Shown here piece by piece: positions 28,014 to 38,771 of a stretch of DNA of 64,000 nt; the first letter of the stretch is position 1; the number at the start of each line of letters is the position of its first letter. The stretch is from Geobacter sp. SVR (GTDB taxonomy: Bacteria > Desulfobacterota > Desulfuromonadia > Geobacterales > Pseudopelobacteraceae). The position numbers were made by a program, and so were the translations under genes. Location of the stretch: contig NZ_AP024469.1 in assembly GCF_016865365.1 (NCBI RefSeq), positions 2,944,501 to 3,008,500 of the forward strand, read 5' to 3'. Below the pieces are notes generated by a model that saw only the letters and a list, made by a program, of their open reading frames with translations, did not search any database and was not told where the DNA came from.

Positions 28014-28042
28014 TTGATATTTACAAGTACCACTTGTATAGT
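28014..28042 (+). promoter_or_regulatory. Promoter with palindromic operator upstream of the MCP gene
   Basis: TTGATA (28014-28019) and TATAGT (28037-28042) are 17 bases apart. The spacer contains TACAAGT-ACC-ACTTGTA (28022-28038), a perfect 7-bp inverted repeat. A repressor bound here would block RNA polymerase; the adjacent XRE protein is the obvious candidate. The remaining gap to the MCP start (28194) holds no gene. Confidence 0.5.
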
Positions 28043-28193
28043 ACTCTTTCTTTAGCATACATGAAAATGCAGAGAATATTGAGTGGTGTCCCGCGCAGCG
28101 GCCCATCAGTAGGCATTTGATGAATATGCTCCGGTACAGTTTTCGGGATAGGCAGCGCCGGACAACTAAACAAACAACACCAGGGAGAATCAC

Positions 28194-29834
28194 ATGCAGA
28201 TCCTGCACAACTTTAAGACAAAAACCAAGCTGATGGCTCTTATCACTCTGTTTTCCAGCATCTGCATCATGCTAGGAGCAATCGGCATCGGCAACATGTC
28301 GACGTTCTTTCAGCACGGAAAGGTTATGCACGACAGTGAAATGATGGGGCTCATGTACGCGGAGGAAATCGATGCCGGGATATTGCATGCGATCCGGGCC
28401 GAGAAAAATTTCATTCTGGCCAGCTCGTCGGAAGGGCGTACCAGGCAGGTGGAAATTTACAAGCAATCCTTGGCCAATCTGCACGAGAACATTGCCAAGG
28501 CCAAGCCGCTCTTCCGCACTGAAGCGGGCAAGGCGCTCATTGTCAAACTGGAAAAAGCGGTGGCGGAATGGGAGCCGGTAAGCTCCAGAGTCATGGAGCT
28601 TGCCGCGTCCGAAGCGCTTTCGTCAGAGCGCAAATCAGTCCAATTGTCGGAGGGAGAGGCGCGGGACAAGGTCCAGGCCGTAGAAAAGGCTGCCGCGGAA
28701 GTGGTCAAAAGGAAGCTGGCCAACGCCGGGAAGCTCGACAAGGAGACAGAAGAGGCATTCGTGATGAGCCGGGCGATCATGATCGCCCTGATCGTTGGAG
28801 GCATCGGGCTGGGGATCGCCGCGGGCCTGCTCATATCAGGCATGATCACCGGTCCGTTGAGACAGGCGGTGGCCGTGACAGAGGCCCTTGCTCAGGGAGA
28901 CCTGACGCAGACCATTAACCTGGACCGCAAGGACGAGATGGGCCAGTTGGCAGATGCCATGAATACCATGGTCCAGAACCTGCGCGGCATGATCACCCAG
29001 ACCGCCGACATCTCAACCGGTATCGCCTCGGCCTCCAACCAGCTTCACTCCACCTCGACCCAGATCGCCACCGGCGCGGAGGAGGTCGCTTCCCAGGCCA
29101 ATACCGTGGCTACTGCCAGCGAGGAGATGTCCGCCACATCCACCGATATTGCCAGCAACTGTTCCATGGCGGCCGAGGCGTCCCGCCAGACCGCCAACTC
29201 GGCCAGTGCCGGCGCCCAGGTAGTCAACGAAACCATCACCGGCATGAACATCATCGCCGAGCGGGTGCGCCAGACCTCCCTGACCGTCGAGGCTTTGGGC
29301 AGCCGTTCCGATCAGATCGGCCAGATCGTCGGTACCATTGAGGACATTGCAGACCAGACCAACTTGCTGGCCCTGAACGCTGCCATCGAGGCGGCCCGGG
29401 CCGGCGAGCAAGGGCGCGGCTTCGCGGTCGTGGCCGACGAGGTGCGCGCCCTGGCGGAACGCACCACCAAGGCCACCCGGGAGATCGGCGAGATGATCAA
29501 GGCGATCCAGAAGGAAACCCAGGAGGCGGTCAAGGCTATGGAGGTCGGCGTCAGCGAGGTGGAAAAGGGAGCCGTGTCGTCCCAGAAGTCGGGCCAGGCC
29601 CTGGAGGAGATCCTGGAGCGGATCAACGAAGTCACCATGCAGGTGAATCAGATCGCCACGGCAGCTGAAGAACAGACCGCCACCACCAGCGAGGTGACCA
29701 GCAACATCCAGCAGATCACCGAGGTCGTCCACCAGACGGCGTGCGGCGCTGACGAGACAGCCACCGCAGCTTCACAACTGGCGCGGCAGGCCCAGGAGCT
29801 TCAGAATCTTGTCAGCCGCTTCCGGCTGGCATAA
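28194..29834 (+). CDS. Methyl-accepting chemotaxis protein
   Basis: The 546-residue transducer has a first membrane helix at about 13-33, a periplasmic four-helix-bundle domain, a second helix at about 192-215, a HAMP linker, and a cytoplasmic signalling coiled coil. The hairpin tip is the conserved [20 protein letters not shown] region near 385-405. It should couple ligand sensing to CheA through CheW, which is encoded ten bases downstream. Ligand unknown. Confidence 0.95.
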   Translation: MQILHNFKTKTKLMALITLFSSICIMLGAIGIGNMSTFFQHGKVMHDSEMMGLMYAEEIDAGILHAIRAEKNFILASSSEGRTRQVEIYKQSLANLHENIAKAKPLFRTEAGKALIVKLEKAVAEWEPVSSRVMELAASEALSSERKSVQLSEGEARDKVQAVEKAAAEVVKRKLANAGKLDKETEEAFVMSRAIMIALIVGGIGLGIAAGLLISGMITGPLRQAVAVTEALAQGDLTQTINLDRKDEMGQLADAMNTMVQNLRGMITQTADISTGIASASNQLHSTSTQIATGAEEVASQANTVATASEEMSATSTDIASNCSMAAEASRQTANSASAGAQVVNETITGMNIIAERVRQTSLTVEALGSRSDQIGQIVGTIEDIADQTNLLALNAAIEAARAGEQGRGFAVVADEVRALAERTTKATREIGEMIKAIQKETQEAVKAMEVGVSEVEKGAVSSQKSGQALEEILERINEVTMQVNQIATAAEEQTATTSEVTSNIQQITEVVHQTACGADETATAASQLARQAQELQNLVSRFRLA

Positions 29835-29843
29835 GGAGCGGAC

Positions 29844-30350
29844 ATGAACAACGTACCTGCGCTTATGGGTGAAGAAATCCTGACATCACGTGAGATCATC
29901 CAGTTGGTAAGCTTCGAGCTGGGGGGTGAGGAGTATGGTGTCGACGTGCTGGTGGTGCGAGAAATCATCCGCATACCCACCATCACGAGGATGCCCAACA
30001 CGACGGATTACGTGGACGGCATCATCAATCTGCGCGGCACGGTGGTGCCGATCATCTCGCTGCGTAAGCGTTTCGGGCTGGATGAGCGGGAAGAGGACCG
30101 CCAGAGCCGCATCCTGGTCATGGAGGTGGGAGAAGGACTGACCGGATTTGTGGTCGATGCGGTTGCAGAGGTCATCCGCATATCCTCTGCGGAGATCCAG
30201 CCGCCGCCGGGCATCGTGCAGGGAAGTGTCGCCCAGGAATGCGTCACTGGCGTGGTCAACCGTACCGAGCGGCTGTTGATCATACTCGACCTCGACCGGC
30301 TTTTCGGCAACGACGAGCGGACGGCTATCGAGCTATTGTCGCGACAATAA
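29844..30350 (+). CDS. cheW: Chemotaxis coupling protein CheW
   Basis: The 168-residue protein is a single CheW-like SH3-pair domain: ELGGEEYGVDVLVVREIIR, GIINLRGTVVPIISLRKRFG-type core, and a VVDAVAEVIRI segment. It bridges chemoreceptors to CheA. A strong AAGGAG site precedes the ATG, ten bases after the MCP stop, so the two are coexpressed. No cheA is in the window. Confidence 0.93.
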   Translation: MNNVPALMGEEILTSREIIQLVSFELGGEEYGVDVLVVREIIRIPTITRMPNTTDYVDGIINLRGTVVPIISLRKRFGLDEREEDRQSRILVMEVGEGLTGFVVDAVAEVIRISSAEIQPPPGIVQGSVAQECVTGVVNRTERLLIILDLDRLFGNDERTAIELLSRQ

Positions 30351-30684
30351 ATGGACACGAGGTCACCTCCAGCCCAAATATCAAAATCCAAAAACAAAAC
30401 CTAGAAACCTTTCCTTAGCACCCGCCGGACCTGCCACCTTGCATTCGCCCCCCGGAGTCGATATACTGCCTGCCGCCATATTTCACATCACACCATTCCA
30501 GGGACCGTTCCCTTGAACGCAGTTGCCCCCTTCCCTGTCGGCGGCGCACAACGTCCAGCACGACCTATTGCGAACGGTGCCGCCCTCTGGACAACCCACT
30601 GAATACTGCTTTACTGGTATCAGGACACATTACAGCCAGGAGCGCTGACCACCAATTTCGGAAAGGAACTGCTGTACCACCGTC
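30351..30684. other. Intergenic region with no recognised feature
   Basis: This 334-base gap between cheW and rarA shows no frame with a ribosome site, no RNA gene and no strong hairpin. A short AGGGA-CCGT-TCCCT palindrome lies near 30505. It presumably contains the rarA promoter, which I cannot place. Confidence 0.5.
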
Positions 30685-32037
30685 ATGAAACGAGTACAGA
30701 ACGAACTGTTTTCCACCCCCGAGCCATCCCGCCGGGACATGTCAGCCCCCCTGGCCGAGAGAATGCGACCGCGGACGGTGGCCGAGTTCACCGGCCAGGA
30801 CCATCTCCTGGGCGAAGGGCGCATCCTGCGGCGGATGATCGAGAGCGACACCCTCTCCTCGCTGATCTTCTGGGGGCCTCCCGGATGCGGCAAAACCACC
30901 CTGGCTCACATCATCGCCCACGAGACCAAGTCCCATTTCATCTTCTTCTCGGCCATCCTCTCGGGGGTCAAGGAGATCCGCGAGATTTTCCGCGAGGCCG
31001 AAGGGCTCCAGGCCCGGGGGATACGCACGATCCTGTTCGTGGACGAAATCCACCGTTTCAACAAATCCCAGCAGGATGCCTTTCTCCCCTACGTCGAAAA
31101 GGGTGTGGTCACGATCATCGGCGCCACCACCGAGAATCCCTCCTTCGAAGTGATCGCGCCGCTGCTCTCCCGCTGCCGGGTGCTGGTGCTCAACCAATTG
31201 GAGCCGGCCACCCTGCGCGGCATCCTGGAGCACGCCCTGACGGGCAACCAGCGTGGCCTGGGCAGTCTCGGCCTGTCCGCCACGGACGATGCGCTCGACT
31301 TCCTGGCCGCCCAGGCCGGCGGCGATGCCCGTATCGCTCTCAACACGTTGGAGGTGGCCGCCAACCTGGTTGTTTCGGCCCCTCACGGTGCACCGGAAGC
31401 CGAACGGATCATCACCCTGGAGACCGCCCAGGAAGCGCTGCAGAAAAAAGCCCTGCTGTACGACAAAGGGGGCGAGGAGCATTACAACGTCATCTCGGCC
31501 TTCATCAAGTCGCTGCGCGCCAGCGATCCGGACGCGGCCCTGTACTGGCTGGCGCGCATGCTAGAGGCGGGCGAAGATCCGCTCTTCATCCTCAGGCGCA
31601 TGATCATTCTGGCCTCCGAGGACATCGGCAACGCCGACCCGCGAGCCCTGCAGGTGGCGGTGTCAGCCATGCAGGCCTTCCAGTTCGTGGGGTTGCCCGA
31701 AGGACGCATCACCCTGGGACAGGTGGTCACCTACCTGGCCACCGCTCCCAAGTCCAATGCCTCGTACGTTGGTATCGACTCCGCGTTGGGGGAGGTTCGC
31801 AAAAGCGGTGCCCTGCCGGTGCCGATGCACATCCGCAATGCCCCCACCAAGCTGATGAAGGAGTTGGGTTATCACAAGGGCTACCGCTACGACCACGACT
31901 ACGAGCAGGGCTACGCCGGCCAGGAATGTCTGCCGGAACGGCTGGCCGGGCGCAGGTTCTACGAGCCCAAGGGGCATGGCTACGAGAAGAGTATTGTCGA
32001 AAGGATGGAGTGGCTGCGCAAAAAAAGAGGAGAGTAA
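30685..32037 (+). CDS. rarA: Replication-associated recombination protein A
   Basis: The 450-residue AAA+ ATPase of the RarA/MgsA/WRNIP1 family acts at stalled replication forks with SSB. Walker A is GPPGCGKT at 64-71 and Walker B includes FVDEIHR near 118-124. [11 protein letters not shown] is sensor 1, and the C-terminal helical domain contains LYWLARML and the final [12 protein letters not shown]-type tetramer region. Length is normal. Confidence 0.95.
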   Translation: MKRVQNELFSTPEPSRRDMSAPLAERMRPRTVAEFTGQDHLLGEGRILRRMIESDTLSSLIFWGPPGCGKTTLAHIIAHETKSHFIFFSAILSGVKEIREIFREAEGLQARGIRTILFVDEIHRFNKSQQDAFLPYVEKGVVTIIGATTENPSFEVIAPLLSRCRVLVLNQLEPATLRGILEHALTGNQRGLGSLGLSATDDALDFLAAQAGGDARIALNTLEVAANLVVSAPHGAPEAERIITLETAQEALQKKALLYDKGGEEHYNVISAFIKSLRASDPDAALYWLARMLEAGEDPLFILRRMIILASEDIGNADPRALQVAVSAMQAFQFVGLPEGRITLGQVVTYLATAPKSNASYVGIDSALGEVRKSGALPVPMHIRNAPTKLMKELGYHKGYRYDHDYEQGYAGQECLPERLAGRRFYEPKGHGYEKSIVERMEWLRKKRGE

Positions 32038-32106
32038 TGGCATGATCCCCTTATTCCCGGCTGGCTCTCAAGAAGACTCCGATGAAGGAAGATACGGAAC
32101 TCTGCC

Positions 32107-32583
32107 ATGAAGCCGTTCATCCTGGAACGCTCACAGTTCCTGCCGGTGGTCGACCTCGCCGCTGCCTGGATCTTTTTCAGCGACGCCTGCAACCTGGCAC
32201 ACATCACGCCCCCTGGCATGGGTTTTCGCATGACCTCCCCTCCCCTGGATGATATCTATCCCGGCAGGATCATCAGCTACTCCGTGCGCCCCCTGTTCGG
32301 CATCACAATGGACTGGACCAGCGAGATCACTCACCTGGAAAAGCCCTTTTTCTTTATTGACGAACAGCGTTTCGGTCCGTATCGTTTCTGGCAGCATCAG
32401 CACCGCTTCCGGGAGGTTGCCGGCGGCGTGGAAGTCCGCGACCTGGTCCACTATCTTCTGCCACGCATGCCGTTCACCCGACTGGTGAACCGGCTGATCG
32501 TGGAGCCGCGGTTGAAAGAGATCTTCGATTATCGACGGGAGGCACTGAAAAGGCTGTTTCCGCCCCCGGATCCCGCTCCGTAA
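32107..32583 (+). CDS. SRPBCC-fold (START-like) small protein
   Basis: The 158-residue protein begins FILERSQFLPV and contains SDACNLAHITPP, a typical start of the SRPBCC group whose members are often mislabelled CDP-paratose epimerase. It also has MDWTSEIT, RFGPYRFWQH and VRDLVHYLLP. The fold has a deep hydrophobic pocket; ligand and role are unknown. It lies between rarA and pfkA on the same strand. Confidence 0.7.
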   Translation: MKPFILERSQFLPVVDLAAAWIFFSDACNLAHITPPGMGFRMTSPPLDDIYPGRIISYSVRPLFGITMDWTSEITHLEKPFFFIDEQRFGPYRFWQHQHRFREVAGGVEVRDLVHYLLPRMPFTRLVNRLIVEPRLKEIFDYRREALKRLFPPPDPAP

Positions 32584-32632
32584 CGAACGGCTGATACATG
32601 AACACATGAGATCTTACTCGGGAGGTTCCACA

Positions 32633-33592
32633 ATGAAAAAGATAGGCATCCTCACCAGCGGCGGCGACTGCTCCGGCATGAACGCAGCCATCCGTGCCGC
32701 GGTGCGCATCGCTCTGAGGTCGAACATCGAGGTAATCGGTTTTCGCAAGGGATACCACGGACTTATGCGGGGTGATGCGATTCTCCTGGATAACAGGTCC
32801 GTTTCCGGCATCCTCCACCGGGGAGGAACATTTCTTCAATCGGCCCGTTCCCGTGAATTCATGACCCCCGATGGCCAGCAGGAGGCGGTTGACCGGCTGC
32901 GGGAGATGGGCATCGAGGGCCTGCTGGTGATCGGCGGAGACGGCTCGCTGACCGGGGCACTGGTTCTGCACCGCCTCGGTTTTCCGGTGGTCGGCATTCC
33001 CGCCAGCATCGACAACGACATCCCTTACACCGACATGGCGCTGGGGGTCGACACGGCACTCAACAACATTCTCTATGCGGTCGACTGCATCAAGGACACC
33101 GCTTCCTCCCACGCACGCGCCTTCGTGATCGAGGTGATGGGGCGCAATTCCGGGTACTTGGCCTCGATCTCGGCCATTGCCACCGGGGCCGAATACGCCC
33201 TGGTACCGGAGCAGCCCTACAGCCTGCCGGACATCTGTCAGCAGCTGAGACGCCGCTTTGAAGAAGGGCGCGACAACGCCATCATCATCTTGGCGGAAGG
33301 GGCGGGCAACGGCCGGGAGATCGGTGATGCCATCAAGGATGCCATCGGCTTTGAAGTGCGGGTAACGGTGCTGGGACATTACCAGCGCGGCGGCGCTCCG
33401 ACCGTGTTCGACCGTCTGTTGGCCAGCCGCTTCGGCAAAAAAAGCATGGAACTGCTGATGGCGGGGGTCTCGGGGGTGATGGTGGGACTTTCCAACAACT
33501 CGATCGTCTCGACGCCACTGGAAGAGGTGATTGCCGGCGAAAAGCTGCCCCACGACGAAATGCTCAGAATGGCGGAAGTGCTGGGTATCTGA
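32633..33592 (+). CDS. pfkA: ATP-dependent 6-phosphofructokinase
   Basis: The 319-residue enzyme phosphorylates fructose-6-phosphate. The glycine loop ILTSGGDCSGMNA is at 6-18, GGDGS at 101-105 fits the ATP-dependent type, and the catalytic Asp lies in ASIDND at 124-129. ATG 32633 is chosen after GGGAGGTTCCACA rather than the earlier in-frame start. The corA start follows one base after its stop. Confidence 0.94.
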   Translation: MKKIGILTSGGDCSGMNAAIRAAVRIALRSNIEVIGFRKGYHGLMRGDAILLDNRSVSGILHRGGTFLQSARSREFMTPDGQQEAVDRLREMGIEGLLVIGGDGSLTGALVLHRLGFPVVGIPASIDNDIPYTDMALGVDTALNNILYAVDCIKDTASSHARAFVIEVMGRNSGYLASISAIATGAEYALVPEQPYSLPDICQQLRRRFEEGRDNAIIILAEGAGNGREIGDAIKDAIGFEVRVTVLGHYQRGGAPTVFDRLLASRFGKKSMELLMAGVSGVMVGLSNNSIVSTPLEEVIAGEKLPHDEMLRMAEVLGI

Positions 33593-33593
33593 A

Positions 33594-34667
33594 ATGGCAA
33601 ACAGCCGCAGGTTTCTCAAGAAGCGCTCGGTCAAGACAGGTCTGCCCCCCGGCACGCTGGTCCACATCGGAGAGCAGCGCCGGGAAGCCCCGCGCCTCGA
33701 CCTGTTCAGTTATTCCCCGGCCGAGGTGGAAGAACGGCCATGCCAAGGGCTCGCCCAGTGCCTGCCGCACGTGGGACGGGCCGCGGTAACCTGGATCAAT
33801 GTCGAGGGGGTCCACGACATCGAGGTCATCCGCACCCTGGGTGAACATTTCGGTTTCCATCCCCTGGTGCTGGAAGACATCGTCAACACCGTACAGCGCC
33901 CCAAAATCGAAGACTACGACGAGTACCTGTTCATGGTGCTGCGCATGCTGCGACCGTCGCAGGGGGAGTCCTTCACCTCGGAGCAGATCAGCATCATACT
34001 GGGGCCGAACTACCTGCTGACCTTCCAGGAGGGGATCCGCGGGGATGTCTTCGACGCCGTGCGTGATCGCATCCGCAGCGGCAAGGGCCGCATCCGGGCC
34101 ATGGGTGCCGACTACCTGGCATACACCCTGGTGGACTCGATCGTGGATGGCTACTTCAACGTGCTGGAGGTGATGGGGGAGCGCATCGTCAACGCGGAGG
34201 AGGAGCTGACCCTGACCGCCGGGCGCACCACCCTGCACCTGATCAGTGACATGAAAAAGGAGATCATCTTCCTGCGCAAGGCGGTCTGGCCGCTACGGGA
34301 AGCCATCTCGTTCCTGGAGCGGGGGGACAGCCGGCTGCTGGACAACGCCACCAGGGTCTATTTCCGCGATGTCTACGATCATACCGTGCAGGTCATCGAC
34401 ACGGTCGAAACCTATCGCGACCTGCTCTCGGGCATGCTTGACCTGTACCTTTCCAGCGTCAGCAACCGCACCAACGAGGTGATGAAGTTCCTGACCGTGA
34501 TCGGCACGATCTTCCTGCCGCTGACCTTTCTGGTGGGAGTGTACGGCATGAACTTCAAACACATGCCGGAGCTGGAGTGGCACTATGGCTACCCGGCCTT
34601 GTGGTTCGTAATGCTGCTGTCTTCCATCGCCATGATCCTCTACTTCAAGAGAAAACGCTGGCTGTAG
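33594..34667 (+). CDS. corA: CorA-family magnesium/cobalt transporter
   Basis: The 357-residue protein has a long acidic cytoplasmic domain and two C-terminal membrane helices. The pore signature YGMNF lies at the end of the first helix (about 316-320), followed by HMPELEW. It forms a pentameric Mg2+ channel in related organisms. Only one base separates it from pfkA, so translation is probably coupled. Confidence 0.93.
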   Translation: MANSRRFLKKRSVKTGLPPGTLVHIGEQRREAPRLDLFSYSPAEVEERPCQGLAQCLPHVGRAAVTWINVEGVHDIEVIRTLGEHFGFHPLVLEDIVNTVQRPKIEDYDEYLFMVLRMLRPSQGESFTSEQISIILGPNYLLTFQEGIRGDVFDAVRDRIRSGKGRIRAMGADYLAYTLVDSIVDGYFNVLEVMGERIVNAEEELTLTAGRTTLHLISDMKKEIIFLRKAVWPLREAISFLERGDSRLLDNATRVYFRDVYDHTVQVIDTVETYRDLLSGMLDLYLSSVSNRTNEVMKFLTVIGTIFLPLTFLVGVYGMNFKHMPELEWHYGYPALWFVMLLSSIAMILYFKRKRWL

Positions 34668-34722
34668 TTCGTTCCAAGAAATCACCGGCCTTCCGGTGAT
34701 CTATTCCACTGCGGGGTGTACC

Positions 34723-35346
34723 ATGACTTTTTGTCGTTCTTCTCTGCACTGCATTCTGGCAGGTAGTGTTCTCGCGGCAGGCCTTGCCGGCTGCGCCGCC
34801 GTCGATCAGAAGGTCGGGCTCGGCTATGCACAGGTCGATCGCTCCTTCGGACGCCAAAGCGGCGATATCGCCGTCTCCCGGGTCGAAGCTGCACCGGCCA
34901 GAAACCTCAAGGGGGAATGGGTGATCGGCTCCCTCAACAATGTCCACGGCGTTCACCAGGCAGACCTGCTGACCGACCGCAGCCTGGGGGAATGGATCAG
35001 CGAAGCGCTGCTGCTGGAGCTGAAGCATGCCGGCTACACGGTGACGTACACCTCCTCGCTGCCGGCCGATGCTCCGCGCGGCATCCTGATCACCAATATC
35101 AATGCTTTCATGAATGTCAACCAGGGCGTGGTCAGCGCGGACCTCAGGCACGAACTCAAGTTCAACATCGACCTGTTCCTGAACGGAGTCAAAACCAAGT
35201 CCTTCAACGTCGCCTCCCGCGACAACCAGACCATCCCCCTGACCGCCTCGAAGGAGACCAAGGAAAAGGTGATGCTCCAATCGCTGCAGGACGCGATCCA
35301 GCAGATCATGCCGGAGATCGTGGCCCTCACCGGCACCGGCAAGTGA
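34723..35346 (+). CDS. Conserved lipoprotein, YajG-like
   Basis: A 207-residue protein with an N-terminal signal ending in the lipobox LAGC at about residues 21-24, so it should be lipid-anchored. The mature part has alternating strand-helix sequence, with GVHQADLLTDRSLGEWI and an FNIDLFLNGVKTK segment resembling the YajG group. Function unknown. The tilS GTG overlaps its stop codon (GTGA). Confidence 0.7.
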   Translation: MTFCRSSLHCILAGSVLAAGLAGCAAVDQKVGLGYAQVDRSFGRQSGDIAVSRVEAAPARNLKGEWVIGSLNNVHGVHQADLLTDRSLGEWISEALLLELKHAGYTVTYTSSLPADAPRGILITNINAFMNVNQGVVSADLRHELKFNIDLFLNGVKTKSFNVASRDNQTIPLTASKETKEKVMLQSLQDAIQQIMPEIVALTGTGK

Positions 35347-36731
35347 CCATCCCCCCCCTGATTGCGCGGGTCGGCCGCACCATCCGGGAGCAGGCCCTGT
35401 TCAGGTCCGGCGATACGGTTATCGTGGGACTGTCGGGGGGCGCCGATTCCTGCCTGCTCCTGGACATTCTGGTCAAGCTGTATGATCCGTCGCCGCGCCT
35501 GGTGGTGGCGCATCTCAACCACTGCCTGCGCGGCAGCGAATCCGATGCCGACCAGGAGTTCGCCCGTGCCCTTGCCGCCCGCCATGGGCTCCCCTTTGAA
35601 ACCCGTTGCATGGATGTGGCGGCCGTGGCCCGCCAGAAACGCCTCAGCCTTGAAGATGCCGGCCGCCAGGCCAGGATCGAGTTCTTCGCCGAACTGCGCG
35701 AGAAGTGGCAGGCAACGGCCGTGGCCCTGGCCCACCACGCCGACGATCAGGCCGAGACGGTGCTGATGCGACTGCTGCGGGGCTCGGGCACGCGTGGATT
35801 GTCGGGAATGCCGTTTCGCAACGGACACGGCTTCATCCGTCCCCTGCTCGAAATCACCCGCAGCGAAATCGTGGCCCATCTCGAGCACTGCGGGCTCACC
35901 TGGCGCGAAGATGCCAGCAACGCCGACATGGACTTCCTGCGCAACCGCATCCGCCACGAACTGCTTCCGCTGCTCGAATCATACAATCCCGCCGTCCGGG
36001 AACGGCTGGCTGCCACCGCCGGCCTTCTGGCCGACGACGACCACCTGCTGGATACCCTGACAGAAGAGGAGTATGCCCGGCTTTCCCAAAAGGACGCCGC
36101 AGCGGTGGCCTTCGATGTCGCCCGGCTCGCATCGCTGCATCCGGCCATGCAAAGGCGCCTTGTCCGCCGGGCACTGGCCGAAGTGGCCGGTGATCTGCGC
36201 CACCTCTCCCTGCGGCATATCCATGATGCCGCCGCTCTGTTGCAGGACGGCCCTCCCAACCGCTCCATAACTCTGCCCGGCCTTCTGGTGGCACGGCGCG
36301 AATACGGACGGCTCGTCTTTCAGCGAGTGGACGCCGGTGAGAAACCGCCGGAGGAGATCGTCATTCCCGGACCCGGCCGCTATCAGCTCTGGCTCGGCAT
36401 GACCCTGGAGATCTCTTCCGCGGAGCTGTCGGGAGGCCCCCTGAAGACTGCACCCGACACGGCCTGCTTCGATCCGGGGAAGGCCCCCTTTCCCTGGCTG
36501 GTGCGGCCCTTTCGCCCGGGGGATCGCATGGTCCCCTTTGGCATGAGCGGCAGCAGGAAGGTCAAGGAGATTTTCATCGACGCCAAGCTGCCTCCAGCCG
36601 TCCGCCGGCGCCTGCCCCTGCTGTTCAGTGGCAGAACGCTGATCTGGATCTGCGGCATGCGCGCCTCCAATCTGACCAGAATCGACAACGATTCTGCCGG
36701 AGCGCTCAAAGCGGTTTTTGCCGGGAACTGA
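35343..36731 (+). CDS. tilS: tRNA(Ile)-lysidine synthase
   Basis: The 462-residue enzyme attaches lysine to C34 of tRNA-Ile(CAU), changing its codon reading from AUG to AUA. The PP-loop SGGADS is at 31-36, followed by the HLNHCLRG and ALAHHADDQAETVLMRLLRG signatures and a C-terminal TilS domain (about 375-455). The start is a GTG at 35343 overlapping the lipoprotein stop; the longer upstream frame is not coding. Confidence 0.93.
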   Translation: MTIPPLIARVGRTIREQALFRSGDTVIVGLSGGADSCLLLDILVKLYDPSPRLVVAHLNHCLRGSESDADQEFARALAARHGLPFETRCMDVAAVARQKRLSLEDAGRQARIEFFAELREKWQATAVALAHHADDQAETVLMRLLRGSGTRGLSGMPFRNGHGFIRPLLEITRSEIVAHLEHCGLTWREDASNADMDFLRNRIRHELLPLLESYNPAVRERLAATAGLLADDDHLLDTLTEEEYARLSQKDAAAVAFDVARLASLHPAMQRRLVRRALAEVAGDLRHLSLRHIHDAAALLQDGPPNRSITLPGLLVARREYGRLVFQRVDAGEKPPEEIVIPGPGRYQLWLGMTLEISSAELSGGPLKTAPDTACFDPGKAPFPWLVRPFRPGDRMVPFGMSGSRKVKEIFIDAKLPPAVRRRLPLLFSGRTLIWICGMRASNLTRIDNDSAGALKAVFAGN

Positions 36732-36898
36732 GCCAGAGGTCCGGATCCGCCCCGGAAGCAGGGACGGCACACGCCACGCACGGCGCAACCAATGCCCCCT
36801 GGCGAGCGATCCGAATGAACTTGTAAACCTCCCGGCAGTATGGTAATTATTTAAATTTAAATCGGTACATTCGCCACATTCATCATACGGGGGTAAGC

Positions 36899-38767
36899 GT
36901 GAATCAGTTTTACAAGAATCTTTCACTCTGGCTGGTAATCAGCTTGATGATGATCCTGCTGTTCAACATGTTCAACAAGCCGCGTCCTACCGCTGAAAAA
37001 CTCAATTTCAGCGATTTCATCGCTCAGGTCGATGCGGGCAAGATCACCGCGGTCACGATCCAGGGCAATGAGATCTACGGCAAGTTCGAAGGGAAGGACG
37101 GCAAGGATTTCCGTACCTACAAGCCCACCTCGGACGCCGACCTGACCGAAAAGCTGCTTGAAAAGAAGGTCACCATCACCGCAAAACCAGAAGAGGAGAA
37201 ATTCTCCTGGTTCTCGATCTTCATCTCCTGGTTCCCGCTGCTGCTGCTGGTGGGCATCTGGATCTTCTTCATGCGCCAGATGCAGGTCGGCGGCGGCAAG
37301 GCCATGTCCTTCGGCAAGAGCCGGGCCAAGCTTTTGACCGAGTCCCAGGTCAAGATCACCTTCGAGGATGTGGCCGGCATCGAAGAGGCCAAGGAAGAAC
37401 TGCACGAGATCATCTCTTTCCTCAAGGACCCCAAGAAGTTCACCAAGCTGGGGGGCCGCATCCCCAAGGGCGTGCTGCTGATGGGCCCTCCGGGTACCGG
37501 TAAGACCCTCCTGGCCCGCGCCATTGCCGGCGAGGCCGGTGTACCGTTCTTCTCCATCTCCGGTTCGGATTTCGTCGAGATGTTCGTCGGTGTCGGCGCA
37601 AGCCGGGTGCGCGACCTGTTCATGCAGGGCAAGAAGAGCGCCCCCTGCATCATCTTTATCGACGAGATCGATGCTGTCGGCCGCCACCGCGGCGCCGGCC
37701 TGGGTGGCGGGCACGACGAACGCGAGCAGACCCTCAACCAGTTGCTGGTGGAAATGGACGGCTTCGAGTCCAACGAAGGGGTGATCCTGATCGCCGCCAC
37801 CAACCGTCCCGACGTGCTCGACCCGGCCCTGCTGCGCCCCGGCCGCTTCGACCGTCAGGTGGTCGTGCCCCGCCCGGATGTCAAGGGACGCGAGATGATC
37901 CTCAAGGTTCACGCCCGCAAGGTGCCGCTTTCCAACGATGTGGATCTGGCCGTTATTGCGCGCGGTACCCCTGGCTTCTCCGGAGCGGATCTGGCCAACG
38001 TGGTCAACGAGGCGGCCCTGCTGGCGGCTCGCTCGGACAAGACTCTGGTGGAATCGATCGATTTCGACAACGCCAAGGACAAGGTCCTGATGGGTGTCGA
38101 GCGGCGCAGCATGGTCATCTCCGACGAAGAAAAGCGCAGCACCGCCTATCACGAGGCGGGACATACCCTGGTGGCACGGATGGTGCCGGGCACCGATCCG
38201 GTCCACAAGGTGTCCATCATCCCCCGCGGCCGGGCCTTGGGAGTCACCATGCAGTTGCCGATCGAGGACAAGCACAGCTATTCCCGCGAAGTGCTGCTGG
38301 CCCGCATCGCCGTGCTGATGGGGGGACGCGCTGCCGAAGACCTGATTTTCAAGACCTTCACCACCGGGGCCGGCAACGATATCGAGCAGGCCACGGAAAT
38401 GGCACGTAAGATGGTCTGCGAATGGGGCATGAGCGACAAAATGGGTCCGCTCTCCTTCGGCAAAAAGGACGAGCAGATTTTCCTGGGACGGGAGATGGCC
38501 ACCCACAAGAATTACAGCGAAGCAACCGCCGTGGAGATCGACTCCGAAATCCGGCGCATCGTGGACGAGAGCTACGCCCGCGCCCTTTCGCTCCTGCGCG
38601 ACAATATCCAGAATCTGCACAACCTCTCCGCCTGCCTGATGGAGAAGGAGAACCTGACCGGCGCCGAGGTCGACGAGATCATTGCCGCCGGCGTGCCGGC
38701 CTGCGGCAAGAAGTCCGAGGAGCCGGCTCAGGCTGCCGCCATACAAGCTACCGATATCCAGGCCTGA
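36899..38767 (+). CDS. ftsH: ATP-dependent zinc metalloprotease FtsH
   Basis: The 622-residue membrane AAA+ protease has two N-terminal helices (about 8-25 and 107-124) around a small periplasmic domain. Walker A is GPPGTGKT at 196-203, Walker [10 protein letters not shown] near 253-261, and the zinc site HEAGH at 418-422. It degrades membrane proteins and short-lived regulators such as LpxC in other bacteria. The start is a GTG after CGGGGGTAAGC. It leads a folP-cdaA-glmM run with spacings of 4-22 bases. Confidence 0.96.
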   Translation: MNQFYKNLSLWLVISLMMILLFNMFNKPRPTAEKLNFSDFIAQVDAGKITAVTIQGNEIYGKFEGKDGKDFRTYKPTSDADLTEKLLEKKVTITAKPEEEKFSWFSIFISWFPLLLLVGIWIFFMRQMQVGGGKAMSFGKSRAKLLTESQVKITFEDVAGIEEAKEELHEIISFLKDPKKFTKLGGRIPKGVLLMGPPGTGKTLLARAIAGEAGVPFFSISGSDFVEMFVGVGASRVRDLFMQGKKSAPCIIFIDEIDAVGRHRGAGLGGGHDEREQTLNQLLVEMDGFESNEGVILIAATNRPDVLDPALLRPGRFDRQVVVPRPDVKGREMILKVHARKVPLSNDVDLAVIARGTPGFSGADLANVVNEAALLAARSDKTLVESIDFDNAKDKVLMGVERRSMVISDEEKRSTAYHEAGHTLVARMVPGTDPVHKVSIIPRGRALGVTMQLPIEDKHSYSREVLLARIAVLMGGRAAEDLIFKTFTTGAGNDIEQATEMARKMVCEWGMSDKMGPLSFGKKDEQIFLGREMATHKNYSEATAVEIDSEIRRIVDESYARALSLLRDNIQNLHNLSACLMEKENLTGAEVDEIIAAGVPACGKKSEEPAQAAAIQATDIQA

Positions 38768-38771
38768 CATA

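Noticed and set aside
34917-35342. Upstream extension of the tilS frame
   Set aside because: Runs out of frame through the lipoprotein gene; GTG 35343 gives the normal TilS N-terminus.
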